Part shown: one piece after another, positions 1-10,160 of the stretch
Layout of the letters: each line of letters starts with the position of its first letter
How positions within the stretch are numbered: the first letter of the stretch is position 1
Assembly: GCF_904849725.1 (NCBI RefSeq)
Contig: NC_058518.1
Span: forward strand, 213,230,741-213,294,740
Length of the DNA: 64,000 nt
Reading direction: 5' to 3'
Origin: Hordeum vulgare subsp. vulgare
Lineage: Eukaryota; Streptophyta; Magnoliopsida; Poales; Poaceae
The notes under the pieces: generated by a model
What the model saw: the letters and a program-made list of their open reading frames with translations, nothing else
Told to the model about the DNA's origin: nothing
Databases searched by the model: none
Program-made: the position numbers and the translations under genes

Positions 1-8
1 GCGAGGAT

Positions 9-341
9 GTGCCTCTTGTGGTTGCCAATGTCACTATCTTGACAAACTTTGTTATCTTGGATATTCCCGAGAACGATGCCATAGCGGCCATCCTCGGAAG
101 ACCCTTTTTAAACACTGCAGGGGCTGTTATAGATTGCAACAAAGGCAATGTCACTTTCCATGTCAACGGTAATGAGCATACGATGCACTTTCCGAAGAAA
201 CAATATCGAGTACATTGCATCAATGCTATCGAAAAAACTTCATCGATTCTTATTGGGAGCTTTGAATGCCCTTTACCTCGTATCAAGATGAAGTATGATT
301 TGCTTGTTGGGGAGATACATATTCCCATTGAGGTGACCTAG
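9..341 (+). CDS. Retropepsin-like protease C-terminal part of a gag-pro polyprotein (partial)
   Basis: This is the end of a gag-protease polyprotein that enters from outside the window. The visible part has the retropepsin flap and the late motif ILGRPFLNTAGAVID (about residues 28-42), which corresponds to the hydrophobic-hydrophobic-Gly signature of Ty3/gypsy proteases. The catalytic Asp-containing half lies before the window, so activity cannot be judged. The ATG at position 9 is simply the first one in the open frame, not a real start. The reading ends IPIEVT followed by TAG. The same ending occurs in the minus-strand relative at 15758, which confirms that this is the natural C-terminus and not a chance stop. 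Confidence 0.7.
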   Translation: MPLVVANVTILTNFVILDIPENDAIAAILGRPFLNTAGAVIDCNKGNVTFHVNGNEHTMHFPKKQYRVHCINAIEKTSSILIGSFECPLPRIKMKYDLLVGEIHIPIEVT

Positions 342-1141
342 TGACTATTCGAAAATTCTCCATTCTCTTTTGCGATTCGAAAAAGTTTGTCAAGGAGACT
401 TGGTCAACCTCATCGACGGATTTCTTTCGATGACCATGAGATGGATGAATCGAGGAGTCACAAACCACTGTTCCAAGCTTTCCCCTTTGGTTGTTTATAA
501 GAAAAATGATAGGTTTAGTTTAGTTTTCCCTTTTTCTGCTTTTAGCGTCCCATAGAAAAGTACCCCGAAAATAGAAGTTCTCTGAACGTCCTGAAAATCA
601 AGTATGATTTTTTCTGGAATTTTTGAAAAATACTGAGATGAAGAGCTAGTCTGGGGGCTGCACCAATGGGCCACAAGCCATGGAGGCGCGGGCACCCCCC
701 TGGCCGCGCCTACCTAGCTTGTGGGGCCCACGTGCACCCCCTCCACTCATTCTTGCTCTTATATGCTTCTCCTACCTCCACAAAAAATCGTTTCGCAGCT
801 CAAACCCGTGTTCGTGCTCCTCTTGCTGGTATTCTTGATCTCTTTGCTCAAAGCACCATTCTCCGAACTGTTTTGGGGAAATTAATCCTTGGTAAGTGAC
901 TCCTCCATTGGTCCAATTAGTTTTTGCTGTAGTGCCTTATACTTCGCGTATTTTTGCTGCCTTGGTGACCATGTTCTTGAGCTTTGCATGCTAATTTTAG
1001 CTGGTCCCAAGTAATTTTGATGCGTAATATGGCCTCTAGGCACTTGTTGGAGTAGTTGCTACGAGTTTTGTTGAGCCTTGTTCACTTTTCCTTAGAGTCG
1101 CTAAAAATTTCAGAAAATTTCAGAGATAGAAAAGGGAAAAG
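342..1141 (+). other. Spacer with an LTR-like internal promoter cassette
   Basis: No coding potential is recognised. Positions about 555-800 are clearly similar to the U3/R part of this element's own 3' LTR at about 4295-4490. Both contain, in order, a 'tagaagttctc' or 'aaagttctc' block, a 'tctggaat...gaaaaatact' block, a GC-rich block with 'ggccgcgcc', and 'cttgtggggcccac'. A TATA-like TTATATG sits at 759-765, followed by CT-rich sequence. The cassette lies just upstream of the env-like ORF and could serve as a separate promoter for it. That role is inference. The homology is seen directly. Confidence 0.6.
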
Positions 1142-2206
1142 ATGAGGAGGTTCTTAAGAGGATTTTCAAGCCGTGACCCCAAGCATGATGGAAGTGAGAA
1201 GAAGCCCAAGTATCTGGTCCCTCGAGTCGTAGAAGTTCGAGCGTGCGAGCGGCCAAGCGATGTGTTCTTACGCACCGCCGGACTTTATGAGGACTTTTAC
1301 TACTTGGTGGAGAACGCAGGCCTTACCGCCTTCGTTGAAGATAAGTGTCCGCAATACCTCCTCCTCACTAATATCTTTGTACAAAGCTTTAACTTCTATC
1401 CAAGGAAGAATCCTCCTAGGGTTGAGTTCAAAGATATCCCCCGGCGCATGTCACTCCAAGATTTTTACAATGCTTGCAAATTACCTTAAGTTGGGGATAT
1501 TCATGAACCTCGTCCACGGGACTTGGAAGCTTTCATCAATACTATTGCTGCAGGAGAGGAGAGAGGAGTGTCTTGAGCTAGAGCTGCTAGCATACATTTT
1601 CCCGTGCTTCGGTATTTCTCATTATTTGTGGGAAAATGTTTGATTGTCCATGGGAAAGCTGGGTCACTTAGTTTCCCAGATCTTGGGGTTTTGCGCGAAG
1701 CCCTTTATAATGATAAAGCTTATAGCTTGGGTGCTATAGTAGCTCAATGGTTGAACACGAACCATTCTAAAGGCATTGTCTATGGAGGTATCTATGCTAC
1801 TCGTCTTGCTAGACACTTTGAGATACCTATTAGACTAGAGGAGGAAGAAGAGATTCTTCTTCCCAAGAGATATCTAGATTACGATAGCATGGTTCACCAT
1901 GACTTTCTTGATAGAGATATAAATAGACGGATGATTTATAACCTGGTGTTTAGTCAGGGTACTCGTGAGACTATTACTTTGCCTGCTCCTTCTTTGTTCA
2001 ATCTTCATGCAGGCAGGTACATTATTATGCCCTCGGACATCTATGCATATTGGTGCCCAGACCAACCGCAGGTGCCCGTGCTCGAGCAACCAGTCGAGTA
2101 CCAGACGCCAGTTTATCAGTGGGAGCCAGAGGAGCTCACACAGCAGTGGCATCCTCAGTCCACTTCGGAGTATCCCGGAGCTGGTTATTTCCCTCATTGG
2201 GAGTAG
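1142..2206 (+). pseudogene. ATHILA ORF-1-type (env-position) protein, disabled
   Basis: This is the extra ORF found downstream of pol in Athila-lineage retrotransposons, of unknown biochemical role. One frame runs from the ATG at 1142 (MRRFLRGFSS) to the stop at about 2204-2206. It is broken by TAA at 1487-1489 and TGA at 1574-1576, and the frame is the same on both sides of the stops. The downstream part contains LRYFSLFVGKCLIVHGKAG and later GGIYATRLARHFEIPIRLEE. The C-terminus is rich in Pro, Gln and Glu. Both stops can be explained by single C-to-T changes, as expected from decay of methylated plant DNA. No clear signal peptide or strong transmembrane segment is apparent, so 'envelope' refers to position, not proven function. 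Confidence 0.65.
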
Positions 2207-2227
2207 ACCAACTTAGGCCAAAAGCCT

Positions 2228-2242
2228 AAGCTTGGGGGAGTA
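2228..2242 (+). other. Internal polypurine-tract-like site
   Basis: The string aagcttgggggagt is nearly identical to the true polypurine tract in front of the 3' LTR at 4146-4158. It lies immediately after the end of the env-like ORF. Polypurine tracts prime plus-strand DNA synthesis in retrotransposons. A second, internal copy could act as a central primer, but that is inference. Confidence 0.5.
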
Positions 2243-4145
2243 CGTGTTTCTCACCGACTTTATATTCTTGCTTATGCTTTCACTTTGTTAGTCGGTGTTG
2301 ACACTTTGCCACTGTTTCATCCATGCTAGTTTATTTCTTTTTCTCGTTTTCTTTTCGTGTGTCTGTCTACTTTGAGAAAACCCAAAAAGATTTTCTTGTT
2401 CTTCTTTTGCTTGTTGGGAGCTTTCCCGTGTAAATAGTTTTCTTTTCCTTTGGGTCAAGGTAGAAGACCATGGTTACAATGTTTAGTGGCTCTTGCATGC
2501 ATATCTGTTTATCTGTTAAAGAGCCATATTACTTTGTCTTCTCCTTTGTGTCTGCATGCAGATTCCAGCTTAGTCCAATGCACGAGCATGCTTATTATTG
2601 TTCACATCGTTCGGTCGTGCAAGTGAAAGGCAATAATGACGATATATGATGAAGTGACTGAGCCTGGAAAAGCTGGAATGAACTCGATCTATTTTGTTTT
2701 TGTAAATATGACTAGCTCATCGTGCCTGATTCAGCTATGTTGCGAGAGAAACATGTTTGCAATGACAACTTAGAGATCATAGTTGCTTATGCCATGCTTA
2801 CTTAGCTAGGAGCTTATAATGGTCTGTCTTGGATGCCCACATGAATTTTGAGATGACTGTGATGTAGTATGATAGGCTGGTATCCTCCTTTGAATGATTC
2901 AAGTGGCTTGACTTGGCGCATGTTTACGCATGTAGTTGAAACAAAATCAACATAGCCTCTATGATGTTCATGTTCATGGTGATTTATGTCCTACTCATGC
3001 TTGCACTCAATGTTGGTTAATCTCAATGCATTTTGATGACTGTTGTTGCTCTCTAGTTGGTCGCTTCCCAGTCTTTTGCTAGCCTTCACTTGTACTAAGC
3101 GGGAATACTGCTTGTGCATCCACTTACATAAACCCAAAGTTGTTCCATATGAGTCCACCATACCTACCTATATGCGGTATCTACCTGCCGTTCCAAGTAA
3201 ATTTGCATGTGCCACTCTCTAAACCTTCAAGAAATAATCTGTTTTGCATGCCCGAACCGCTCATGTGGTGACAGGGGGCTATCAGTATCTTCCATGCTAG
3301 GCGTGTTATCCTCGATATGTGTTTATTCACTATCATTCACGAGAAAGGGGCCGGTAATTGGAATTCCCAGTTCCATGCTCAAATCGAAAAGATAATTGCA
3401 AACAAAACTCCCCCTGGATTGATGTTGGTATGGACGGCACCTGAGTATTCGGCTAGTCGTGGATTGTGATTGATCGGTGGTGGGGGAGTCAAAACTTTAC
3501 TTTTCTGTTTGGGAACTGCCTATAGCATGTGTAGCGTGGAAGATGATGAGAACTCTTAGTCACTGCGTTTACAATGAAAGCATGCCACCCAAAATTATTA
3601 TCTCTGTTTTCAAAGCTTGAGCTCTGGCACCTCTGCAAATCAATGCTTCCCTCTGCGAAGGGCCTATCTATTTATGTTCCTGTTGAGTCATCCTCTTCTT
3701 GCAAAGCACCAATTAGAGAGCACCTCTGTCATTTTTATGCTTTGCTTTTAACTGTGTTGAGTATGACTATGGCTGGATCTTCATTGCCATGAATTACAAT
3801 GTTTAGTCAGCCCTTGGTCTTTGAAGGTGCTCTGCATTTATGTTTTGCGGTCTCTGAAAGAGCTAGCGAGATACCATCTGTTCGTATTGCTTCATAATTG
3901 TTTTGATTGAGGTGTTGACGTTTGAGACTTATTATTATTTGCTCGCTAGTTGATTATGCCATTGGTATGAGCTTACCGTGAGACCTAGATGTCATTTGCT
4001 TATGTGGTTTGCTTGTGATCTTGCTAAAATTCTGGTTATGAGTTAGACATAGTTGCAACAACAAGATCAAACAGAGTTCGTCAAAGTTTTTCTTTTGTCT
4101 CTTTCAGTTTGTCAACTAAATTGCTTGAGGACAAGCAAGGCTTTA
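2243..4145 (+). other. Non-coding 3' spacer of the Athila-like element
   Basis: About 1.9 kb between the env-like ORF and the 3' LTR. It is AT-rich with frequent T-runs. Only short chance frames are present (for example 3207-3395 and 3574-3792), with no recognisable domain. A long spacer here is normal for Athila-lineage elements. I see nothing else in it. Confidence 0.6.
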
Positions 4146-4158
4146 AGCTTGGGGGAGT
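4146..4158 (+). other. Polypurine tract
   Basis: The sequence agcttgggggagt directly abuts the TGATAC start of the 3' LTR, which is the expected position for the plus-strand primer site. Confidence 0.8.
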
Positions 4159-5579
4159 TGATACGTCTCCGTCGTATCTACTTTTCCGAACTCTTTTTGC
4201 CTTGTTTTGGACTCTAATTTGGATGATTTGAATGGAACTAACCCGGACTAACTCTGTTTTCAGCAGAATTGCCATGGTGTTGTTTTTGCACAGAAATAAA
4301 AGTTCTCGGAATCACCTGAAAATTTATAGAGAATCTTTCTGGAATTAATGAAAAATACTGTCGCAAGAATCAGCGGAGGAGGTGGAGCCGTGAGCCCACA
4401 AGCCCACCAGGCGCGGGCCCCCCCTGGCCGCGCCCGGCAGGCTTGTGGGGCCCACAAAGCTCCACCGTCTCTCAATCCATCTCTATTTAGCCTCTTTCGT
4501 CCGGAAAAATAGGGGAGAAGGATTCATCGCGTTTTACGATATGGAGGCGCCGCCACTTCCTGTTCTTCATCTGGAGGGCAGATCTGGAGTCCGTTCTGGG
4601 CTCCGGAGAGGGGAGATCGTCGCCATCGTCATCATCAACCTTCCTCCATCGCCAATTCTATGATGCTCTTCACCGTTCGTGAGTAATATCATCGTAGGCT
4701 TGCTGGACGGTGATGGGTCGGATGAGATCTATCATGTAATCGAGTTAGTTTTGACGGGGATTGATCCCTAGTATCCACTATGTTCTGAGATTGATGTTGC
4801 TACTACTTTGCCATGCTTAATGCTTGTCACTAGGGCCCGAGTGCCATGATTTCAGATCTGAACCTATTATGTTGTCGCCAATATATGTGTATTTTAGATC
4901 CTATCTTGCAAGTTGTAGTCACCTAATATGTGTTATGACCCGGCAACCCCAGAGTGAGGATAGCCGGAACCACTCCTGGAGATGACCATAGTATGAGGAG
5001 TTCATGTATTCACCAAGTGTTAATGCGTTGGTCCGGTTCTTTATTAAAAGGAGAACCTTAATATCCCGTAGTTTCCATTAGGACCCCGCTGCCACGGGAG
5101 GGATGGACAATAGATGTCATGCAAGTTCTTTTCCCTAAGCATGTATGACTACATACGGAATACATCCCTACATTAGATTGACCAATGGGAGCTAGTTACA
5201 TATCTCTCCTTGTTATAGCTGTTACATGATGAATAGCATCTGGCATAATCATCCATCACCGATCCAATGCCTACGAGTTTTTCCTAGTGGTCCTTTCTAT
5301 GTTACTTTGCCGCTACTGCTGTCACTGCTGCTACTGTTACTCTGTTGCTACTGCTGTTACTTTGATGCTACTGGTTACTGTTGCTACTGCTGCTATCATA
5401 CTAGTTTGCTACTGATACTTTGTTGCAGACACTAAATCTTTCAGGTGTGGTTGAATTGACAACTCAACTGCTAATACTTGAGAATATTCCTTCGCTTCCC
5501 CTTGAGTCGAATCAATAAATTTGGGTTGAATACTCTACCCTCAAAAACTGTTGCGATCCCCTATACTTCTGGGTTATCA
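4159..5579 (+). repeat. 3' LTR of the Athila-like element
   Basis: The LTR is 1421 bp, begins TGATACGTCTCC and ends GGGTTATCA, so it has TGATA/TATCA terminal inverted repeats. It contains a GC-rich hairpin at 4395-4449 (10-bp perfect stem), a TATA-like TATTTAG near 4485, and an imperfect CTACTGTTA-type microsatellite at about 5310-5410. The U5 end matches, in reverse complement, the LTR fragment at 18581-19033. The flanking target duplication cannot be tested because the 5' LTR is outside the window. Confidence 0.85.
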
Positions 5580-6115
5580 TGGGTTTATGCATAAAAGTGA
5601 TTTTTTTTGAATTCCTTGACAACTCCTAATGTTTGTAGAATTTTTGAGAGATTAAATCCAAGGGTTTTAGTTCAAAACACCAAACTGGACCAAACACAAA
5701 AGAAGATAATGTGCTCAAATAATTCAATACACTTGTGAGAACTTTTCCATAAAATTGATCCAGGAACATCATAGGTCATTTCCAAGTTTTTGTGGAATTA
5801 CTAAAAGAACATATCATATGGTTGTAGTTCAAATTAGGTTCTTAAAAGAATTAAGAAATCATTTTTGAATAATGAAACTTGGGAAATTATTTATAATAAG
5901 GCCTTTATTGAATTTGCCAATTGAAGGGAATAATGTTGAGGCAAGGACTCAAATCAAACCAGCCTTTTCAAAAACTCCAATTTAGGGGAGAAAATTTTAT
6001 AATCCACAGAAAACAAGTGGTTCAGAAATCAACAGAAAATCCAAAAATAAAATTTTAATTGATCATGGCCAAATTTTAATAAATAAAATCCTGATTAAAT
6101 TTTTGGGGTGTTACA
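5580..6115 (-). repeat. Fragment of an unrelated LTR in minus orientation
   Basis: The segment ends TTTTTGGGGTGTTACA, the reverse complement of a typical Ty3/gypsy LTR start (TGTAACACCCC). It is AT-rich and non-coding. At 536 bp it is short for such an LTR and no flanking duplication is visible, so I treat it as a truncated LTR joined to the neighbouring elements. Confidence 0.45.
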
Positions 6116-7313
6116 ATAAATAAGTGGTGTACCACGGCAAGTTGTGTGTGTGGTTTCAAAAATGGGATTAGATTTAAGATTTGTTGACGTTCCCAACCTT
6201 ACATGTACAACCACGATACCCCTTATGGGACGGGGCTTTGCTGAATACTGTGGTTGGTGCTGATAGAGAGCCCACATTACTAGTGGATGGAGTGACATGG
6301 TCACTCTCGAGACGGGGTAGTGCCAAGAAAGGATGACCATGGGCTATTTTCATAGACACCGGACACACCATTGTGTTCCCCCATGGATGATGCGTGTGAT
6401 GTACATCATGGGGGATTGTGACCAACGAGTGGACTCTTTGCTAGTATCACCATGGGAAAGGTAATGTTCGGGTACTTACCTCGAGTATGAGAAATGCCGC
6501 GAGTCATGGAATGACACGAAAGTTTCGAGAGTCTTGTGGGTAAAGTGTGCAACCTCTATAGAGTGTAAAACTATTCTAATAGCTATGTCCATGGTCACGG
6601 ACAGTTGGGTGGTTCTTCGTAAACTACGTCCAGAATTTTTCTCATAAACCAAGTGTGTGTGCGTGTGAAAAAGGTGGTATGTGAGAATGATGGTAGTATG
6701 AATCCTGAGCTAAGTCAGACGACTTGAGAAGATGGGTGGACATGGGATTGTCCGAGCCTAAGTGGATATTGATATCTGTAACTTGTTCTTATGGATATCG
6801 ATTACCTCACGATGCATGCTCTCACAAGATATTGATCATGTCACTAAACTCAAATTAGCTTTCTGCAAATTACCTACTTAGTGCTATACCATGCATTATT
6901 ATTTCCTTGTTCCACAACATGGGCTGCCTGCGAGTACATTCAAAGTACTCATTGGCTTGCCACTGGTTATTTAATTGGCTAGGCATGGAAGAGCAGGAAT
7001 ATGGAGAAGAGTTCGTTGGTGATGAACATGCAAACTAGGATGCTTCCCAGTCAGAATGCTTGTAAGTTTAAGGCATAGATGACATGGGTTCACGCTTTCG
7101 TTCAAGATTTCCACTGCTAGTTATGTTGGTGTGTCGGCCTTCGAGGCCCTATCTTTGTAAGACTTGACCATAACGATCACTATTTGTATCAGACAATATG
7201 TAAGGATGTAATACTCTTGTATTTCAGCTTCTGTGTGTTCAACGAGCATTTATCTCTGGGATCACTGTACACTTGCATTCGATGATCATGAATCGTTAGT
7301 CGGGGTCCCGAGA
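6116..7313 (+). repeat. Truncated 5' LTR of Tekay-1
   Basis: Only the last 1.2 kb of the LTR remain. It aligns with 22245-23420 of the Tekay-2 5' LTR, including shared blocks such as 'ccccttatgggacggggctt'. It ends CGGGGTCCCGAGA (expected ...CCCGACA). The promoter half is missing, so this copy could not start its own transcript. Confidence 0.75.
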
Positions 7314-7316
7314 GAG

Positions 7317-7330
7317 TTGGTATCACAACC
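7317..7330 (+). other. Primer-binding site of Tekay-1 (initiator tRNA-Met type)
   Basis: TTGGTATCACAACC sits four bases after the LTR end. It matches the usual TGGTATCAGAGC complement of initiator tRNA-Met with two changes. The intact counterpart in Tekay-2 is at 23425-23437. Confidence 0.7.
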
Positions 7331-7469
7331 ATCCTTACAGGGCTTAGTTAGCATGGACGCTATTTGGATGAATCCCTTCCAAAAACTATACCTAAAATCT
7401 ATACTTAGGAGTTTCTGCACTTCTTGCCTCTTCCACTCTATTTTCAAAAAGCTTTACTAACACCCTCCC

Positions 7470-9706
7470 CTTAAACATTGTAGTTGGCCGTTGTACCGGA
7501 CAGTGTGGAGAAGTGCTAGTTCCGCCGATCACCCGTTCTCCTCCACCACGAGCACTAGGTCGATGCCAACACGAAGGAGTACCACATTGATGCGGTTGTG
7601 AAGGCAAACCACTCCCCGACGGGTTAGTTCTTTGAAGGGGCCCAGATGGACCCTCTAGCATTAGCAGTTGAGACACGTGCGCGGAAGGCGCTCATCCACC
7701 TTCGAGACATCACTCCAGAGATGGTCGACGAGCGGGCTACTGGCCAATTCCCTTTCAGGAAATATGATGTTGGCGAAAATATTGATCCCATCCTCGGAGG
7801 ATGGAACACCGCTCAGGTTCCATACCTACTTGAGCCTCTCGACGAACAGTCTGGCTCACAATCTTATTAATGAGTCCATGAAGCTGCACCAGGAACTTCA
7901 CCACACCCGTGAGCTACTCCGACAAGTCAAGATGAAGCTAGACAAGATCAAGAAGGATGGAGTCCCTGAGGGACGACCCACTATCGCATACAGAGGAGGA
8001 GTACCCCGAGCTAGAGATGCACCCCCACGTCATCATCGCATGAGTGCGAAGGAGTATCGTGTGATCTTCACTGCTCCACCGGCAAAGCGTTGCCGGGATG
8101 GACCTCCCCTGTCTCCGACTCCCTCGACGAGAGATGATGCCCGTATAGATGATGACCAGGAGGTAGACCCAGAGGAGCGTGAGTATGAGACCAATCACTC
8201 CACTACTTGAGTCTGACAACCCCTAGCGTAGGATAAGATATGTATCCCTCATGCGAAGTCGAGTCTGTGTAATGGTTCATATGAAACTATGTGTGCTAGT
8301 TTTTTGTTTTACCATTTGTGTTTCGATGCAGGTCATGCTTCTGCCTTAGGCAACGTGTAAGAGACTACATCGCCTATCTTATCTTAATGTTATATGTTGG
8401 GTATTTCGACCTTTGATTGTCACACTTGCACTATACCAACCCCCTTAAGCGCGTTTTCCTCTTGTTGCTATTGCCTTGTCTATTCCAGTTGTTTGAGTTG
8501 GATGCTCCAAATAGGATGGTGACTACTACCCACACCAGTACTTTTGGCAACCCCAACACCGAGAAATCTAGCCAGCAGCCGGAGGCCGGTGAGTCTGCTC
8601 AAGCTGGAGGTCACCAGGAGCAACCACAAGGCAACCTCCCACCACCGCCTCCAACGGAGGACATGACCATGGCTCAGTTTCTCCAAGTTTTTCGGGAGGA
8701 ATGCAAGCCAACACTGTCGCTATCTAGCAGATGGCTCAAGTTATTGTGAACAACCAGCAGCAAGGTGGGAATGGCAATGGTCGTTCCGCTCTATCGGAGT
8801 TCATGATGAGTTCACCCCCGACCTTCACTGACACAGCTAAACCTTTGGATGCTGATGACTGGATCCGCACCATCGAGGACCTCCTTGCTTTGTTCAACTG
8901 CAATGAGGACCGTGAGAAGGTTCTCTATGCCTATCACCGCCTCGGAGGTACCGCCAGAGCTTGGTGAGATGGATTCAAGGTCATGCTAGGCGAGCGTGTG
9001 ATCATGTGGGCTGATTTCAAGAAAGGATTTCGCACTACCCACATCCCTTCAGGGATTATAGCCATCAAGAAGCGGGAATTTCGAGCACTGAAGCAAGGAA
9101 GTGGCTCTGTCAAGGAGTACCTATACAAGTTCAACCTCTTGTCAAGATATGCGCCTGATGATGTTAGCACTCAAGCAACCAAGATAGAACGCTTGACGTA
9201 AGGACTTCAGCAATCACTGCAGTATCAGCTTGTTGTGTGTGACTGCCGGGCCTTCTTCGAGCTGGTGAACAAGGACCTCATGCTTGAATATAAGCATCGT
9301 GCCATGGAAGACACACAAATGCAAGATGATCAACAATGGTGGTTCTAGCAACGAGAAGACTCGCCCCTCGCAACCAGCCCCAGCGAAGCCAAACTACCAG
9401 CCTCAGCAGGCCACGACTCCTACACCTCATCCGAGCTACCAGCCTCAGCAGTATACCAACCCTAGGACGGAATACGACAACCCCAATAACAATATCGGTG
9501 GCAAGACTAACAACTTCGGGAAGGTTACATGCTTTGGGTGTGGTCATCCTAGACACATCTTGAAGCAGTGCCCCAACAAGAAGCCCAATGCACCGTGCCC
9601 CAATGCGCCAAACCAAGGACAAGGCTGTGGAGCACGACCTAGGAACCAAGCTCCCTGCAACCTACCCAACAATGGAAAAGGTCGTGTGAATCACATCACC
9701 ACTTAA
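7470..9706 (+). pseudogene. Tekay-1 gag, multiply broken
   Basis: Gag forms the virus-like particle and binds the RNA genome. Pieces in several frames cover the N-terminal region (7646-8210), the capsid-like region (about 8731-9201, with DDWIRTIEDLL and FNLLSRYAPDDV) and a basic, Pro/Gln-rich tail with a CCHC zinc knuckle near 9529-9570 (CFGCGHPRHILKQC; all four ligands are present, but the usual Gly before His is Arg). In-frame stops occur near 8966 and 9199, and the N-terminus is deleted relative to Tekay-2, so no full protein can be made. Confidence 0.75.
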
Positions 9707-10160
9707 GAATCCCAGGAAGACCCGGATATTATACTCGGTATGTTCCTTGTCAACTCAACCCCAGCAACAGCTCTATTTGATTGTGGTGCTTCGCATTCGT
9801 TTGTTACCCAAAAGTTTGCAGTAGAGAGTGGCATGGAGCCTACACCTTTTGGTAGTCATATGATAGTACAAACCCCAGGTGCAGTATTCAGGACCAAGAT
9901 ATGATGTAAAGGAGTTGGGATTAACATCAACGTGGTAGACTTCTTAGCATATCTCATACCTTGAAGTCGCAAGGCTTGGATGTGATCCTTGGCATGGATT
10001 GGGTAACCAAGCACCAAGGCCTGTTGGACCGTGGAAAGAGCACCATTACCATGACCAATAGCCAAAGAGTCGAAGTCAAGTATGTTCCCAACTGTACCTC
10101 CAGTCAAGCCCCTTAGGTTAATTGTCTGTCGGAAATTGAGTTGGATCAAGTACTAGTGGT
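9707..10160 (+). pseudogene. Tekay-1 retropepsin remnant
   Basis: The aspartic protease that processes the polyprotein. The catalytic motif LFDCGASHSFVT is readable around 9773-9810, followed by the flap region. A downstream VILGMDWVTKHQG-type segment lies near 9980-10020. Stop codons and frame changes interrupt the reading (for example near 9902), so it is not functional. Confidence 0.65.

Larger units (their letters stand above)
1..5579 (+). mobile_element. Athila-like Ty3/gypsy LTR retrotransposon, 3' part
   Basis: Seen: a protease tail at the window start, a long spacer, an ATHILA/env-like ORF, a second long spacer, a polypurine tract and a 3' LTR, all on the plus strand. No reverse transcriptase or integrase lies between the protease tail and the LTR. 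The protease tail ends in a stop at 339-341 and is followed directly by non-coding DNA, so this copy appears to be a pol-less, non-autonomous derivative. The 5' LTR and gag lie outside the window. Established: Athila-lineage elements carry an extra ORF downstream of pol. Inference: the family is of the kind abundant in Triticeae (Sabrina/Fatima-like); I cannot name it more finely without a repeat library. Confidence 0.8.

Noticed and set aside
3207..3792. Small plus-strand frames as genes
   Set aside because: They lie in the non-coding spacer of the Athila-like element, with no domain and no frame continuity.
5310..5420. A CRISPR-like or minisatellite array
   Set aside because: It is an imperfect CTACTG/TTACT microsatellite inside an Athila-type LTR, with a counterpart in the related fragment near 18760.
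5580..6115. A complete small solo LTR, because the segment starts TG and ends CA
   Set aside because: No target duplication flanks it and the left TG immediately follows another LTR's end, so it may be chance. Treated as a fragment.
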